DNA of 64,000 bases from Leptolyngbya ohadii IS1 (GCF_002215035.1 NZ_NKFP01000006.1:3625080-3689079); one strand, 5' to 3'; shown: positions 8,708 to 17,688, numbered from the stretch's first letter. Notes: generated by a model not told the origin, from the sequence alone. Made by a program: numbers and translations.

Positions 8708-8713
8708 TATACT
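8708..8713 (+). promoter_or_regulatory. Probable -10 box of chlI
   Basis: TATACT lies 23 bases before the GTG start of chlI in an A/T-rich stretch. No convincing -35 box is seen, as is usual for many cyanobacterial promoters. This would give a short leader. Confidence 0.4.
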
Positions 8714-8736
8714 TTGTTGTCGTTACAGGTAGTTCT

Positions 8737-9822
8737 GTGAGTCCCACCGTTTCAGCCAGCCCCTCTGCCAAAGCTACGACCCGCCGCGCCGTTTTCCCGT
8801 TTACCGCGATCGTGGGTCAGGAAGAAATGAAGCTTGCGTTGCTCCTCAACGTGATTGACCCCAAAATTGGGGGCGTGATGATCATGGGCGATCGGGGAAC
8901 CGGAAAGTCCACCACGATTCGTGCCCTGGCGGACGTGCTGCCTGAAATGGACGTCGTGGCAGGCGATCCGTTCAACAGCCATCCGACTGACCCCAGTTTG
9001 ATGAGCGATGCGGTCAAGCAGCAAATCGAGTCTGGTGAATCGATCCAGACCACGAAGAAAAAAGTGACGATGATCGACCTGCCCCTGGGCGCAACGGAAG
9101 ACCGGGTGTGCGGCACGATCGACATCGAAAGAGCCTTGTCGGAAGGCGTAAAGGCATTTGAACCGGGACTGCTGGCGCAGGCAAATCGCGGCATTCTCTA
9201 CGTGGATGAAGTTAACCTGCTGGACGATCACCTTGTAGACGTGCTGCTGGACTCCGCTGCGTCTGGCTGGAATACGGTTGAGCGGGAAGGGATTTCGATT
9301 CGTCACCCGGCAAGATTTGTGCTGGTGGGTTCCGGCAACCCCGAAGAAGGTGAACTGCGTCCCCAGTTGCTCGATCGCTTTGGCTTACACGCCGAAATCC
9401 GCACGGTGAAAGAACCGACCCTGCGCGTTCAGATTGTGGAACAGCGATCGGACTTTGACCAGAACCCGGAAGAATTCCTGGTGAAATACCAAACGGAGCA
9501 GGATGCGCTTCAGCAAAAGCTGATTAATGCTCAAACTCTCCTGCCCTCGGTGAAGATCGATCAGGATCTCAAGATCAAAATTTCCCAGGTCTGCGCCGAA
9601 CTGGATGTAGACGGTCTGCGCGGCGATATCGTCACCAACCGCACCGCCAAGGCACTCGCCGCTCTAGAAGGACGGGCAGAAGTCACGGTGGAAGACATTC
9701 AGCGGATTATCGTCATGGCACTGCGCCACCGTCTGCGGAAAGACCCCCTGGAGTCGATCGATTCTGGTTACAAGGTGGGTAAGGTCTTTGCTCAGGTGTT
9801 TGGTCTGCCTGTGCCGGAATAA
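8737..9822 (+). CDS. chlI: Magnesium chelatase ATPase subunit I
   Basis: ChlI/BchI, the AAA+ ATPase subunit of the ChlI-ChlD-ChlH complex that inserts Mg2+ into protoporphyrin IX, the first committed step to chlorophyll. 361 residues, as usual. Walker [10 protein letters not shown] is near residues 50-58, Walker B is in [13 protein letters not shown] near 150-160, and the sensor segments [20 protein letters not shown] are intact. The start is GTG (8737), since no ATG lies between the leader and the conserved [13 protein letters not shown]. It is a single gene that converges on the aldo/keto-reductase homologue 15 bases away. Confidence 0.97.
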   Translation: MSPTVSASPSAKATTRRAVFPFTAIVGQEEMKLALLLNVIDPKIGGVMIMGDRGTGKSTTIRALADVLPEMDVVAGDPFNSHPTDPSLMSDAVKQQIESGESIQTTKKKVTMIDLPLGATEDRVCGTIDIERALSEGVKAFEPGLLAQANRGILYVDEVNLLDDHLVDVLLDSAASGWNTVEREGISIRHPARFVLVGSGNPEEGELRPQLLDRFGLHAEIRTVKEPTLRVQIVEQRSDFDQNPEEFLVKYQTEQDALQQKLINAQTLLPSVKIDQDLKIKISQVCAELDVDGLRGDIVTNRTAKALAALEGRAEVTVEDIQRIIVMALRHRLRKDPLESIDSGYKVGKVFAQVFGLPVPE

Positions 9823-9837
9823 TTTAAACCCGTTGCG

Positions 9838-10722
9838 CTAAACCCATTGCGTATCGAAGGCATCCTGTCCGGTGCCATACACTAAATCTCCGTAAGCCTG
9901 CCATTCCTTCAGTTCTGCTGGGGTGAGGGGCAGGCTTTTGAGTACGCTGAGGTTTTCGGTGAGCTGCTGGCGAGTGGCAGATCCGGTGAGAGCAATCTGA
10001 ACGGCGGGATGGTGGAGGACGTAGCGGTAGCAGTCTGCGGCAGTGGGGATTTCTCCCGTCCAATCCGGATGACCGTTGAGCAAACTCCCCCAGCGGGTGC
10101 AGGTAAAAGCGACGATCGGCAAATTAGCCTCTAGTGCCGCCGGAAGCACGTCAGCTTCGATTTTGCGGTGTGCCATGTTGTAGCGGAGCATCAGCACATC
10201 CAGGGACTTATCTTCGATGAGCCGGAGGGCAGTCGATCGATTATGGGAACTCGCTCCCACATAGCGTAATTGCCCCTGGGATTGCCAGCTTCGCAGTTCA
10301 ATCAGGGCAGCTTGCAGTAGGTCTGGATCTTCGCTGGGCGTAACATACTCCAGGAAAAAGGCATCGATGATATTTGTACCGAGCGAGCGTCTTAATGGGT
10401 CAAAATATTCCCGCAGGTGTTCTGGCTGTCTCGATTCGCTGCCCGTTGCTACAAAAACTGACTCTCGCTGTGCCGCTAAGGTATCCTTCAACTCCTGCAC
10501 CAGTTCTACCTTCGGCAAGGCATAGAAAAATAGGTAATTGATGCCTGAATCGACCGCCAGCGACCAGCAGCCCGATTCCTTCAAATAAGAAGTTGCCAAT
10601 CCTAAGCGGCTCACCGGATTGCCCTGGATTGTTGTTAGCGTTGCTGAGGCTAGGTGATTTTTTCTGTGAAGCGATCGGAACTCCGGATTCATAGAAAACC
10701 TGTAAAAGGATGGGGTGGACAA
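9838..10722 (-). CDS. Aldo/keto reductase family protein, catalytic tetrad missing
   Basis: The 294-residue product has the AKR barrel pattern (SGINYLFFYALPKVE, then RSLGTNIIDAFFLEYVTP, then RYVGASSHN, and a C-terminal ALTGSATRQQLTENL). However, the family's four catalytic residues are all replaced. The Asp and Tyr of IDTAxxYG align with FF and P, the Lys of VIATK aligns with Gly in VFVATGSES, and the His of the LxxIH strand aligns with Glu in FFLEY. It is therefore probably not a normal NADPH-dependent carbonyl reductase; a binding or regulatory role is inferred. An alternative ATG lies 30 bases downstream of the chosen start. Confidence 0.75.
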   Translation of the reverse strand: MSTPSFYRFSMNPEFRSLHRKNHLASATLTTIQGNPVSRLGLATSYLKESGCWSLAVDSGINYLFFYALPKVELVQELKDTLAAQRESVFVATGSESRQPEHLREYFDPLRRSLGTNIIDAFFLEYVTPSEDPDLLQAALIELRSWQSQGQLRYVGASSHNRSTALRLIEDKSLDVLMLRYNMAHRKIEADVLPAALEANLPIVAFTCTRWGSLLNGHPDWTGEIPTAADCYRYVLHHPAVQIALTGSATRQQLTENLSVLKSLPLTPAELKEWQAYGDLVYGTGQDAFDTQWV

Positions 10723-10830
10723 GCATTATGGATCGGGGCATCTCTCAATCCACAGTAGCGACTTGCAGCAAAACTTGACTCCTTTCATTGCAGTTTTTCA
10801 GCCATCGGCGATCGAAAAAACAGAACGATT

Positions 10831-10866
10831 GAAAAAGAAAAAAGCTCAGACACAATTGCCTGAGCT
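10831..10866 (-). terminator. Rho-independent terminator after the RRM gene
   Basis: On the minus strand AGCTCAG, a 10-base loop and CTGAGCT (10866-10843) are followed by TTTTTTCTTTTTC. This 7 bp stem with U-tract lies about 50 bases beyond the RRM gene stop. A smaller GCCTG/CAGGC hairpin lies at 10892-10905. Confidence 0.85.
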
Positions 10867-10912
10867 GAATGGATTACACAAATACAAAACTGCCTGTTTC
10901 CAGGCTTAAACC

Positions 10913-11215
10913 TTAGTAGCGACGGGAGAAACCGCCACTGCGATTGCCGCCACCAAAGGAACCGCCTCTCTCTTCGCGAGGTTTTGCCTTGTTGACTTTC
11001 AAATCGCGTCCCATCCACTCTGCACCATCCAGAGCGTCGATCGCTGCCTGTTCTTCGGAGTCTGCACTCATTTCAACGAAGCCAAAGCCGCGCATCCGCC
11101 CTGTTTCGCGATCGACTGGAAGCTGAACGCGCTTCACAGAGCCATATTCCGCAAATACAGAATTCAAATCTTCTTCCGTGACCTCATAGGAGAGGTTACC
11201 AACATAAATTGACAT
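10913..11215 (-). CDS. RNA-binding protein with single RRM (cyanobacterial Rbp)
   Basis: 100 residues: one RRM domain with RNP2 (IYVGNL, residues 3-8) and RNP1 (RGFGFVEM, about 42-49), followed by a short Gly-rich tail (GGSFGGGNRSGGFSRRY). This is the cyanobacterial Rbp family of single-stranded RNA binding proteins; members with glycine tails are often cold-induced. The start ATG 11213-11215 is set by the conserved MSIYVGNLSYEV opening and a GGAG about 9 bases upstream; an upstream in-frame ATG would add 41 unrelated residues. The gene has its own strong terminator downstream, so it is monocistronic. Confidence 0.94.
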   Translation of the reverse strand: MSIYVGNLSYEVTEEDLNSVFAEYGSVKRVQLPVDRETGRMRGFGFVEMSADSEEQAAIDALDGAEWMGRDLKVNKAKPREERGGSFGGGNRSGGFSRRY

Positions 11216-11538
11216 TTTTAGTTCTCCAGAACCGAATGTGTAGAGAGTGACATTTCGGTGGAGAAGTCTGCCAATAAAAAACGTGGAAAAATCGTCAATA
11301 CTAGAAACAACCGCTTCAACCGAATACCTTAATCTCATTTACTACTGTAGCACTCCATTCGGAACGTGACTCGCTTTAAATCGCAGAAATAGTGGGGATA
11401 TCACGAATAAAAACGGAGGGTTTCACAGTAAAAGCTTTGTGGGCATGTCGGGTCATTGCATATCGACATCGGGTTAAGAAGCAAATTCGATAAGATGGCA
11501 GCAGTAAACTTCTGTTAAGCAACACGGGCACGATCGGC
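11216..11538. promoter_or_regulatory. Divergent promoter region, RRM gene / MFS gene
   Basis: 323 bases without a gene between the divergent RRM and MFS genes. It should hold both promoters and, by analogy with cold-induced rbp genes, a long 5' leader of the RRM mRNA. I see no conserved riboswitch, terminator or clear inverted repeat here. Confidence 0.4.
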
Positions 11539-12801
11539 ATGGCTGCACAAATTTCTAATGCTTTCGCTGCTCTGCGCCATGCGCGTCCGGTGTGGGTACA
11601 GGCGATCGGGCGATTGCTGTATCAAACGAGCTATACGGCAATGCAGTTTTATACCCCGCTGCTGTTTGTGAATCAGATGGGGCTATCTGCTACCACGGTC
11701 GGGATTGCCCTGGGTACGGGTTCATTAGCAGGCGTGGTCGGGCATTTGCTCGGTGGCTATCTGGCGGATTCTCCCAATTACGGTCGAAAGCGTGCCCTCC
11801 TGTTTGCGGCAATTCTGTCGATCGTCGCGGCTCTCCTCCTGGCAGTTACTCCCACTTTCCCGATGCTGATTTTTGCTAATTTGCTGCTGGGGCTGAGCGC
11901 GGGCTGCTACTGGACGGCGGCAGATGCGGCGGTAGTGGATGTGACGTTGCCCGAACAGAGACAATCGGCTTTTTCCTTGCTGGTGTTTGCCGATACGGTG
12001 GGCAGCGGACTGGGCGTATGGGCAGGGGGACTGATTGCCCAGCAAATCCAGTGGCTTTTTGGCTTCAGTGCCGTTCCAATCGCCCTCTTCCTACTGGTCA
12101 TTCAGTTTGCGGTCAGCGATCGTCAGGAATTTCATGCAGAATCCGATCCCTTTACTGGATTTGGAATCGCCCTGCGCGATCAATCGCTGCTGCTGTTTGT
12201 GCTGGTGAATATTTTGTTTACGACCTATGTTGCCCTGGTTAGCAGTACTTTGCCGCTCTACCTCACCCGTCTTGGCACTGGCTCCGGTCAAACTGTTGGC
12301 AGCGTTGCCCAGCTTTTTACCTGGGTTTACATTGGGCTGGGAGCCGTGCTGCAAATCCCAATCGTTCAGTTCATACGAGGCTGGAACAAACCTCGCGCCC
12401 TGCTGCTGTCAATGGCACTGTGGGGAATTGGCTTTTTGCTGGTCTGGCTAACCGCTGTGGTGTCGATTCCCCGGAGTATGACGATCGCTGCCCTTGCCGT
12501 CCTGTCTATTGCAGGGGTAATTTACAAACCGTTTGCCCCGGCGATCGTGGCGGAATTTGCGCCTGTTTCCCTGCGGGGAGTTTATTTGGCAATTAGCTAT
12601 CAATGCTGGTCGATCGGCTATTTCCTGGGACCGATCGTTGGCGGATGGGCAATGGATCAGCCCTTTGCTCAGCAAAGCTGGCTCTGGGGAGCAGGAACCA
12701 CGCTGTTCGGTCTGGTTGGACTTCAGCGATTGGCTCAGCGTTCGCTTCAAACGGTGGAACCGCTTGGCAATCTAGCAGAGCAGTCTCAAGCCAAGACTTA
12801 A
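11539..12801 (+). CDS. MFS transporter
   Basis: 420-residue inner-membrane protein with about 12 hydrophobic segments. The loop between segments 2 and 3 reads GGYLADSPNYGRKR, a good match to the major facilitator motif GxLaDrxGrkR. The second half repeats the layout, with an amphipathic middle loop (SDRQEFHAESDPFTG). It resembles drug/sugar efflux-type MFS proteins; the substrate is unknown. Single gene, divergent from the RRM gene. Confidence 0.9.
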   Translation: MAAQISNAFAALRHARPVWVQAIGRLLYQTSYTAMQFYTPLLFVNQMGLSATTVGIALGTGSLAGVVGHLLGGYLADSPNYGRKRALLFAAILSIVAALLLAVTPTFPMLIFANLLLGLSAGCYWTAADAAVVDVTLPEQRQSAFSLLVFADTVGSGLGVWAGGLIAQQIQWLFGFSAVPIALFLLVIQFAVSDRQEFHAESDPFTGFGIALRDQSLLLFVLVNILFTTYVALVSSTLPLYLTRLGTGSGQTVGSVAQLFTWVYIGLGAVLQIPIVQFIRGWNKPRALLLSMALWGIGFLLVWLTAVVSIPRSMTIAALAVLSIAGVIYKPFAPAIVAEFAPVSLRGVYLAISYQCWSIGYFLGPIVGGWAMDQPFAQQSWLWGAGTTLFGLVGLQRLAQRSLQTVEPLGNLAEQSQAKT

Positions 12802-12930
12802 CAAGTAGAAACTTAAGTAGACTTCTAACGAAACGCTGCAATTTAGCCGAAATTTAGCAAAGAATAACGAAGCGTCTTGATAGAATCTAGGCATTCTAAA
12901 CCTGAGTCGTGTCCTGTTCTCCCCTAAGCT

Positions 12931-13161
12931 GTGAATGCCCTTCAAGCCGTGAACGATAGTAATTCTGAGGTAATGTCCCTCGAAACCTGTATCCGTCAGG
13001 CTTTAGAGCAGGGTCAACTGACCCCTGTTTTGGCAGCTCGAATTCAGCAAATTGTGGAGGAGGGAGGTTTAGCAGAATACGAGCAACAGCTCTTGCAGCT
13101 GCTTCAGGATGCTATTCAGGATCACTGCATTCGTCCAGTACAGCCTTTGGAGCCGAGATAA
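12931..13161 (+). CDS. Small hypothetical protein, helical
   Basis: 76 residues from a GTG start, or 62 from the ATG at 12973 (MSLETCIRQ). Apart from the first residues it is predicted helical and Gln-rich (ARIQQIVEEGGLAEYEQQLLQLLQDAI). The ending (HCIRPVQPL) and overall length look like a conserved small cyanobacterial family that I cannot name. It lies alone between the MFS gene and the convergent CPBP protease gene. Neither start has a good Shine-Dalgarno. Confidence 0.6.
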   Translation: MNALQAVNDSNSEVMSLETCIRQALEQGQLTPVLAARIQQIVEEGGLAEYEQQLLQLLQDAIQDHCIRPVQPLEPR

Positions 13162-13171
13162 GAACTACGCT

Positions 13172-13804
13172 TCAATTAACCGCGTCGCGCATTCGCCATT
13201 TCCAGACATAGCTTGATACCAGATTCGTCAGAATGTGCGCTACGACAGGGACGAACAAATTGCCCGTTTCCATTGCACCCCAGCCCAGCACTAGCCCGAT
13301 CGCCGTCGCCCAGATCACATAAGACCACTGCTGACTGCCGTTAAAGTGCATTACGCCAAAACACAGGCTGGAAATCACTAACCCGTACCAGTTCAAGCCG
13401 ATCGACGGCAGCATCACCCCTCGAAACAGCAGTTCTTCGCTCAGTCCCGGCAGCAGTCCCAGCCAGATCAGATCCGGGAGGGCAAGCGGCTGAATAATCA
13501 GCGCCAGATAGTGATCTGCACTCTGCCGATAACCCGTCCACAGGCGATAGGCGATCGAACTAGCGATCGTAACGGCAACGCCCAGTCCAACGCCCCACAG
13601 CAAATCCACCGTTGACCAGGTAAAGGGCAAGAGCGACGGGTCGAACAGCAGCCAAATTCGCGCAACCAGCAGCAAAACGATCGCCGTAACGCCCATTGCG
13701 GTCAACACCTGAACACGGCTCAGAGGTTCCATTTCGGGCTGGGGAGTAGGGTTAGAAGGTGGCTCCACAGGATTTCGAGCTATTTTGAATGAATAGAACA
13801 GCAA
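13172..13804 (-). CDS. CPBP family intramembrane glutamic endopeptidase
   Basis: 210-residue membrane protein with the three motifs of the Abi/CAAX-protease (CPBP) family: EELLFRG (near residue 125), FGVMHF (the FxxxH motif, near 155), and HILTN near the C-terminus. The paired Glu and the His residues form the active site within the membrane. In bacteria these proteins act in membrane proteolysis or bacteriocin immunity; the target here is unknown. A shorter start at Met25 is possible. Confidence 0.9.
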   Translation of the reverse strand: MLFYSFKIARNPVEPPSNPTPQPEMEPLSRVQVLTAMGVTAIVLLLVARIWLLFDPSLLPFTWSTVDLLWGVGLGVAVTIASSIAYRLWTGYRQSADHYLALIIQPLALPDLIWLGLLPGLSEELLFRGVMLPSIGLNWYGLVISSLCFGVMHFNGSQQWSYVIWATAIGLVLGWGAMETGNLFVPVVAHILTNLVSSYVWKWRMRDAVN

Positions 13805-13883
13805 TTTACTGGAGTTTGTCTCAGAGATAAACCCTCCGAAGGATTACAGATTGCCCCATTATTATCCAATTTTCCAAAGAATA

Positions 13884-14978
13884 TTAGACTGTAGCGACGT
13901 TCTCAGGCAACGTTCTCAGGCACTCCTGAAGGTTGGCAATTTGCGGACGCAGACTCGACGGATTCAGCCCTGCCCGATCCGCCACTAATACCCCCAGTGC
14001 CTCCAGATAGGAGTTTACGGCGATCGTCTCAATCCCCAAAGCTGCTGCCGGAACTGCCAAGCTTGTCTGATTCTCCTGCACGGTAATAATTTTTGTGGGC
14101 GTTTGGCTCAAACTCAAGACCGCACTGCCGCCGCAGGCACTTGCCGGAATTACCAGGGCATCAATTTCATTTGACCAAATCGCCTGAGCAGTTTGCTCCC
14201 GTGACGTAACAAACTGGGGCGCACGGCTCAGACCGACCAGCACACAGGGCAAAAACGTGTAGCCCAATTCCTCCGCCGCCGATCGGGGGGAAAGGGTGGG
14301 GTCGATCGGTAAAGGCGACAGGGCTGGGGCATGGGCACAGGGAATCTGGAACGTTCGCACAATCAGATGGCTAATGACGGCTTCCGCTCCCGCCAGTGGG
14401 TCTACTCCCTGCCCGTGCCGATACTGCATCAGCGCCTCCGTACCCGGATCGTCAGGAAACCGAGCCACGATCGCCACTGCTTCCGCCTTTGCCTGGGTAA
14501 TCAGCTTTTCGACTGCCCGCAGCAAACTGCCCGGATTCTCGATCGTGCCCCAGGTTGCCCCAGATTCTGCCGTTCGCAGTTCGACCCCTAAAGGCGCATC
14601 CGTTACCACATAATCGGTGAGCGTTAGCCCCAGGGTTGCCCGTGCCGCATCTGCCGCCTGAAGATGACGCAGCCGCAAATCAGGTTCGATCGCCTGATCC
14701 AGCACCAATCCAATCCGATTTTGATGTACCGGACGCAACCCCCAATGACCCGCCGCAAACTGATCCAGCCCATAGCCCTCTACATAGAACGTATTGGGTA
14801 GTGACCAGTAGAGCGATGCGCCGTTCATCACGTTGGGATGGGTAATCAGGCGATCGGCAACATGAGCCATTGCTTTTGCAACAGGCAGAGCATCTCCGGC
14901 ATAGCCACCAATTGACGCACCAATGCCCGTGGGCACAATCAAAACGACCGTATAGGGACGAGAAGAATTTGGATGCAC
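13884..14978 (-). CDS. DUF3326 domain-containing protein
   Basis: 364-residue soluble protein opening with VVLIVPTGIGASIGGYAGDALP, the signature of DUF3326, a family found in cyanobacteria and plants with no assigned function. Repeated Gly-rich loops (PLGVELRTAESGATWGTIENPGS and ASACGGSAVLSLSQTPT) suggest a nucleotide- or sugar-binding fold, but I see no named catalytic motif. It is the third gene of a minus-strand group: ferredoxin, a 69-residue protein that overlaps it, a 51-base gap, then this gene. This suggests a link to a redox reaction. Confidence 0.85.
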   Translation of the reverse strand: MHPNSSRPYTVVLIVPTGIGASIGGYAGDALPVAKAMAHVADRLITHPNVMNGASLYWSLPNTFYVEGYGLDQFAAGHWGLRPVHQNRIGLVLDQAIEPDLRLRHLQAADAARATLGLTLTDYVVTDAPLGVELRTAESGATWGTIENPGSLLRAVEKLITQAKAEAVAIVARFPDDPGTEALMQYRHGQGVDPLAGAEAVISHLIVRTFQIPCAHAPALSPLPIDPTLSPRSAAEELGYTFLPCVLVGLSRAPQFVTSREQTAQAIWSNEIDALVIPASACGGSAVLSLSQTPTKIITVQENQTSLAVPAAALGIETIAVNSYLEALGVLVADRAGLNPSSLRPQIANLQECLRTLPENVATV

Positions 14979-15029
14979 GTTTACACCTTTAATTCATTGG
15001 GCAGGCAAGATACCTACCCCACCAGATTT

Positions 15030-15239
15030 TTATGCGAGCGTCACCGCTGAAAACGGAATGGCAAACTGGGTTGGACTCAAAACCACCGCCTCAATTCGAG
15101 CCGCTTGACGGTCGTGATCCACAGCAGTAATTGCCCAGCGGAGCGGTTCGCCCTGTGCCTCCAAAGTTGCCAGAATCGATCGCTGTAGGTCTGCGGGTTC
15201 CGTCAGCGGCACTTCCAGCGTCACAAAGCGGGTGATCAC
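15030..15239 (-). CDS. Small hypothetical protein in ferredoxin operon
   Basis: 69 residues, mainly beta-strand pattern (ITRFVTLEVPLTEPADLQ, RWAITAVDHD, ARIEAVVL). Its start overlaps the ferredoxin stop by 4 bases (ATGA), so the two are translationally coupled. It looks like a conserved small cyanobacterial protein without an assigned function. It could be a partner or specificity factor for the ferredoxin (inferred). Confidence 0.75.
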   Translation of the reverse strand: MITRFVTLEVPLTEPADLQRSILATLEAQGEPLRWAITAVDHDRQAARIEAVVLSPTQFAIPFSAVTLA

Positions 15240-15571
15240 TTCTTCTTGCTTTCCTGAAACTGACCAAACTGAAGCTGATACACCGTATCTTCCTTCTCGG
15301 TTTCAATCTTCACGTTCGATCGCGGATACGCCACGCACAGAAGCGCATACCCTTGCTGCTGAAGCGCAGGGCTGATTCCCATTCCATCGGTCTGATCAAC
15401 TGTGCCTTCTAAAATTTGAGCCGCGCAGGTTGTACAAACACCCGCGTTGCAAGAGGACGGTAGCTCTAGTCCAGCCGCCGCAGCTGCCTCAAGAATAGTT
15501 TGATTATCAGGCACAGAGAGGGTGTGAGTTGTGCCCTGGTGACGAATTTCAACGGTGTAGGTTTGACTCAT
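15236..15571 (-). CDS. 2Fe-2S plant-type ferredoxin
   Basis: 111 residues with the plant-type [2Fe-2S] ligand pattern: SSCNAGVCTTCAAQ gives Cys-x4-Cys-x2-Cys, and the fourth Cys lies in ALLCVAYP 29 residues later. A C-terminal extension of about 25 residues (VKIETEKEDTVYQLQFGQF) goes beyond PetF-like photosynthetic ferredoxin, so this is one of the minor ferredoxins. It is an electron carrier in the cytosol. First gene of a probable three-gene operon ending with the DUF3326 gene. Confidence 0.93.
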   Translation of the reverse strand: MSQTYTVEIRHQGTTHTLSVPDNQTILEAAAAAGLELPSSCNAGVCTTCAAQILEGTVDQTDGMGISPALQQQGYALLCVAYPRSNVKIETEKEDTVYQLQFGQFQESKKK

Positions 15572-15709
15572 AGGAATGCGATCGCGCTAGCTGCATTAAA
15601 AACGGCATTTAAGTGAAATTGGCGGCGAAAACGCCCCAGTAATCTACACTAGCGCAAGCTGACCGCATTCTTAAAACACTGTAACGACAAACTAATTCAG
15701 CCTTTGAAC

Positions 15710-15904
15710 TTAGCCCTCAGGGAAAGTCCGGCGATAGTCATCAATCAAATCGTCAATTTCTTCGATCGCCTGGTTTACATCAATGCGTAGAGTGCCCAAA
15801 TCGGGCTGTTCCAGCAGGCGCAACAGAGCGTCTCGCTGACTTTCAATTTTCTTGAATCGATCGCGCAGGCTTTGAGGATCGATCGGGGTTTCGGATTCAG
15901 GCAT
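15710..15904 (-). CDS. Small acidic hypothetical protein
   Basis: 64 residues, acidic and almost wholly helical (RDRFKKIESQRDALLRLLEQPD, then QAIEEIDDLIDDYRRTFPEG). It looks like a short coiled coil. No known family is recognised, but the length and the compact charge pattern look like a real conserved gene. It stands 138 bases upstream of the ferredoxin gene on the same strand. Confidence 0.65.
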   Translation of the reverse strand: MPESETPIDPQSLRDRFKKIESQRDALLRLLEQPDLGTLRIDVNQAIEEIDDLIDDYRRTFPEG

Positions 15905-16041
15905 GGTTCGCGCTCCGTAAGCTCAGAAATTAGGCTCAGATACTAGGCTCAGAGATAGCCCTAGCAGTCCAGCAGAAAATCGTTCAGCAATCACACCCCC
16001 AAATGGTGAATAATTGTGAAGGGAATTCCAGGACTCATTTT

Positions 16042-16611
16042 ATGTTACGTCAAATTTCTCTCGGCGCAGTCGGCTTAACGGTAGGCGGCATCCTTACAGT
16101 AGTGGGATTTGCAGCTTACTTTTCGGGCAATCCAACGCTGAATCTGATTGGTTTTTTCTACGGAATTCCTGTGCTATTGGGGGGATTAGCTCTGCGCGTT
16201 GCCGAACTAAAGCCCGTGCCCTACAGTCTTCCCATCACGCCAGAACTGATCGATCTGCGCCAGAAGCAGGCGACCGCCACACAAAATCAGATTCGATCGG
16301 ATGTCACCCGCTATCGCTACGGGCAAAAGGCACACCTGGACTCTTCCCTGGAATACCTGGGGCTGGAACCCACCGACGAGGAGCGCCCCGATCTAATTGG
16401 TATCCGCGAGGAGTCGCGCAATGGTTCCTATACGCTGGTGCTGGAATTCTACTCGCCGCTCATTTCCTTCGACACCTGGAAAAAAAAGCGGGAAAAGATT
16501 GAGCGGTTCTTTGGACCCGGACTGCACGTTGAGGTCGAACAGCCAGAAGAGGAGCGGGTCGATGTGGCTTTGATTCGGCAACCGAGTGAAGCAATCGCCT
16601 CAGAAGGATGA
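16042..16611 (+). CDS. DUF2854 domain-containing membrane protein
   Basis: 189 residues. Two transmembrane helices form the N-terminal third (residues about 5-25 and 30-52, with GLTVGGILTVVGFAAYF and LIGFFYGIPVLLGGLAL), followed by ELKPVPY and a soluble C-terminal domain with a conserved SFDTWKKKREKIERFFGPGL segment. This is DUF2854, shared by cyanobacteria and plastids, function unknown. The ATG at 16042 is preferred over one 39 bases upstream because AGGA lies 8 bases before it. Its last 12 bases overlap the convergent DUF924 gene. Confidence 0.85.
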   Translation: MLRQISLGAVGLTVGGILTVVGFAAYFSGNPTLNLIGFFYGIPVLLGGLALRVAELKPVPYSLPITPELIDLRQKQATATQNQIRSDVTRYRYGQKAHLDSSLEYLGLEPTDEERPDLIGIREESRNGSYTLVLEFYSPLISFDTWKKKREKIERFFGPGLHVEVEQPEEERVDVALIRQPSEAIASEG

Positions 16612-17190
16612 TCCGGGCTGCTTCAGAAATTCAACTTCCTCGGCTGTACTTTCCCTACCCAAAATTTCGTTGCGGTGGGGGAAACGCCCGAAGCGATCGA
16701 TCACGACCTGATGCTTAATCGCATAGTCAAAGGTGTCCTGAAGTTCTGGGCTATCGGCGGCAAGCTGTTTGAACAGGGCAACCGATCGCGCCTGGTTCGT
16801 AGACATTTCGCTGTGTTCCAGCGGCAGATACATGAAAATACGCTGAATTGGCTCCAGCTCTTGATCGAACTTGCGATCGATCGCTGTTTTGGCAACGGCA
16901 AGTGCCTTCAGATCACTGCCAAATGCCTGGGGCGTACCGCGATAGATATTCCGGGGAAACTGATCCAGCAGAATCAGCAGAGCTAATGCACCCTGAGGCG
17001 TTCGCTGCCAGGAATCGAGTTCTCCGGCGGTCGCCTGTTCCGTGAGGGATCGAAAGCGATCGGCAATGGCGCGATCGAATTCTGGGGCTTTGCCAAACCA
17101 GAGTTTGCGGCGGGCAGCGTAGGAGGTGTCTTCTCCAGATTCACCGAACCAGAAAGAAAACACCTCAGCGGCAGCAGGGTTTAACGTCAC
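16600..17190 (-). CDS. DUF924 family protein
   Basis: 196 residues. The segments EVFSFWFGE, LWFGKAPEFD, LILLDQFPRNIYRGTPQAF and YLPLEHSE are diagnostic of DUF924, a helical TPR-like family common in bacteria with no defined role. A C-terminal FGRFPHRNEILGRESTAEE is also typical. It is followed 12 bases upstream on the map by the secreted small protein gene start region, and its 3' end overlaps the DUF2854 gene by 12 bases. Confidence 0.9.
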   Translation of the reverse strand: MTLNPAAAEVFSFWFGESGEDTSYAARRKLWFGKAPEFDRAIADRFRSLTEQATAGELDSWQRTPQGALALLILLDQFPRNIYRGTPQAFGSDLKALAVAKTAIDRKFDQELEPIQRIFMYLPLEHSEMSTNQARSVALFKQLAADSPELQDTFDYAIKHQVVIDRFGRFPHRNEILGRESTAEEVEFLKQPGSSF

Positions 17191-17202
17191 GGGTTTGAAT
17201 CC

Positions 17203-17598
17203 TTAGGGCTGGGGGTTCAGGACAGGCTGAGAACTGGGAGCCGGAGTCATCGGTATAGCCTGAGGCATTTGCGTTTGTGGGGTCTGCTGGCGTAGTCGCT
17301 CCATTTGGCGAGTCCGAAAATCCGTGGCGGCAGAGTTGATGTTGCGCTGCTGCTCCTGGCTGAACTCAGACATACTGGGAATGGAACCCATCTGAAGTTG
17401 ATGGATCAGGTCATACACATTCACCCCATCAGGGGCAGTCATGCCGTCATTGCGCTGATCGCTGTTGCCCAATCCGGGTAGTGGCTGATTGGAATTCGTT
17501 TGAACCGTTTGAGCCGAGACAGGGCTTACCCCCAATAATCCAGCGATCGCCCCAAATCCGACCAGGGCAAGTCCCATGTGCTTGAATAATCCGTTCAT
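17203..17598 (-). CDS. Secreted hypothetical protein, Gln/Pro-rich
   Basis: 131 residues with a clear signal peptide (MNGLFKHMGLALVGFGAIAG, cleavage near VSAQT). The mature part is Asn/Gln-rich, has one likely conserved helical segment (NVYDLIHQLQMG, then EQQRNINSAATDFRTRQMERL), and ends in a Pro/Gln-rich tail. It is probably periplasmic. The family is not recognised by name, but the middle segment looks conserved. It lies 12 bases before the DUF924 gene on the same strand, so the two may be cotranscribed. Confidence 0.7.
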   Translation of the reverse strand: MNGLFKHMGLALVGFGAIAGLLGVSPVSAQTVQTNSNQPLPGLGNSDQRNDGMTAPDGVNVYDLIHQLQMGSIPSMSEFSQEQQRNINSAATDFRTRQMERLRQQTPQTQMPQAIPMTPAPSSQPVLNPQP

Positions 17599-17688
17599 AT
17601 CCTCACCTCATTACCAAAAATTGCTTTCAACGATAGCGCAGTCGCCAGGAATGGGAGACGAGTTTTTGTCGGGAAAGCTCCCCATTAA

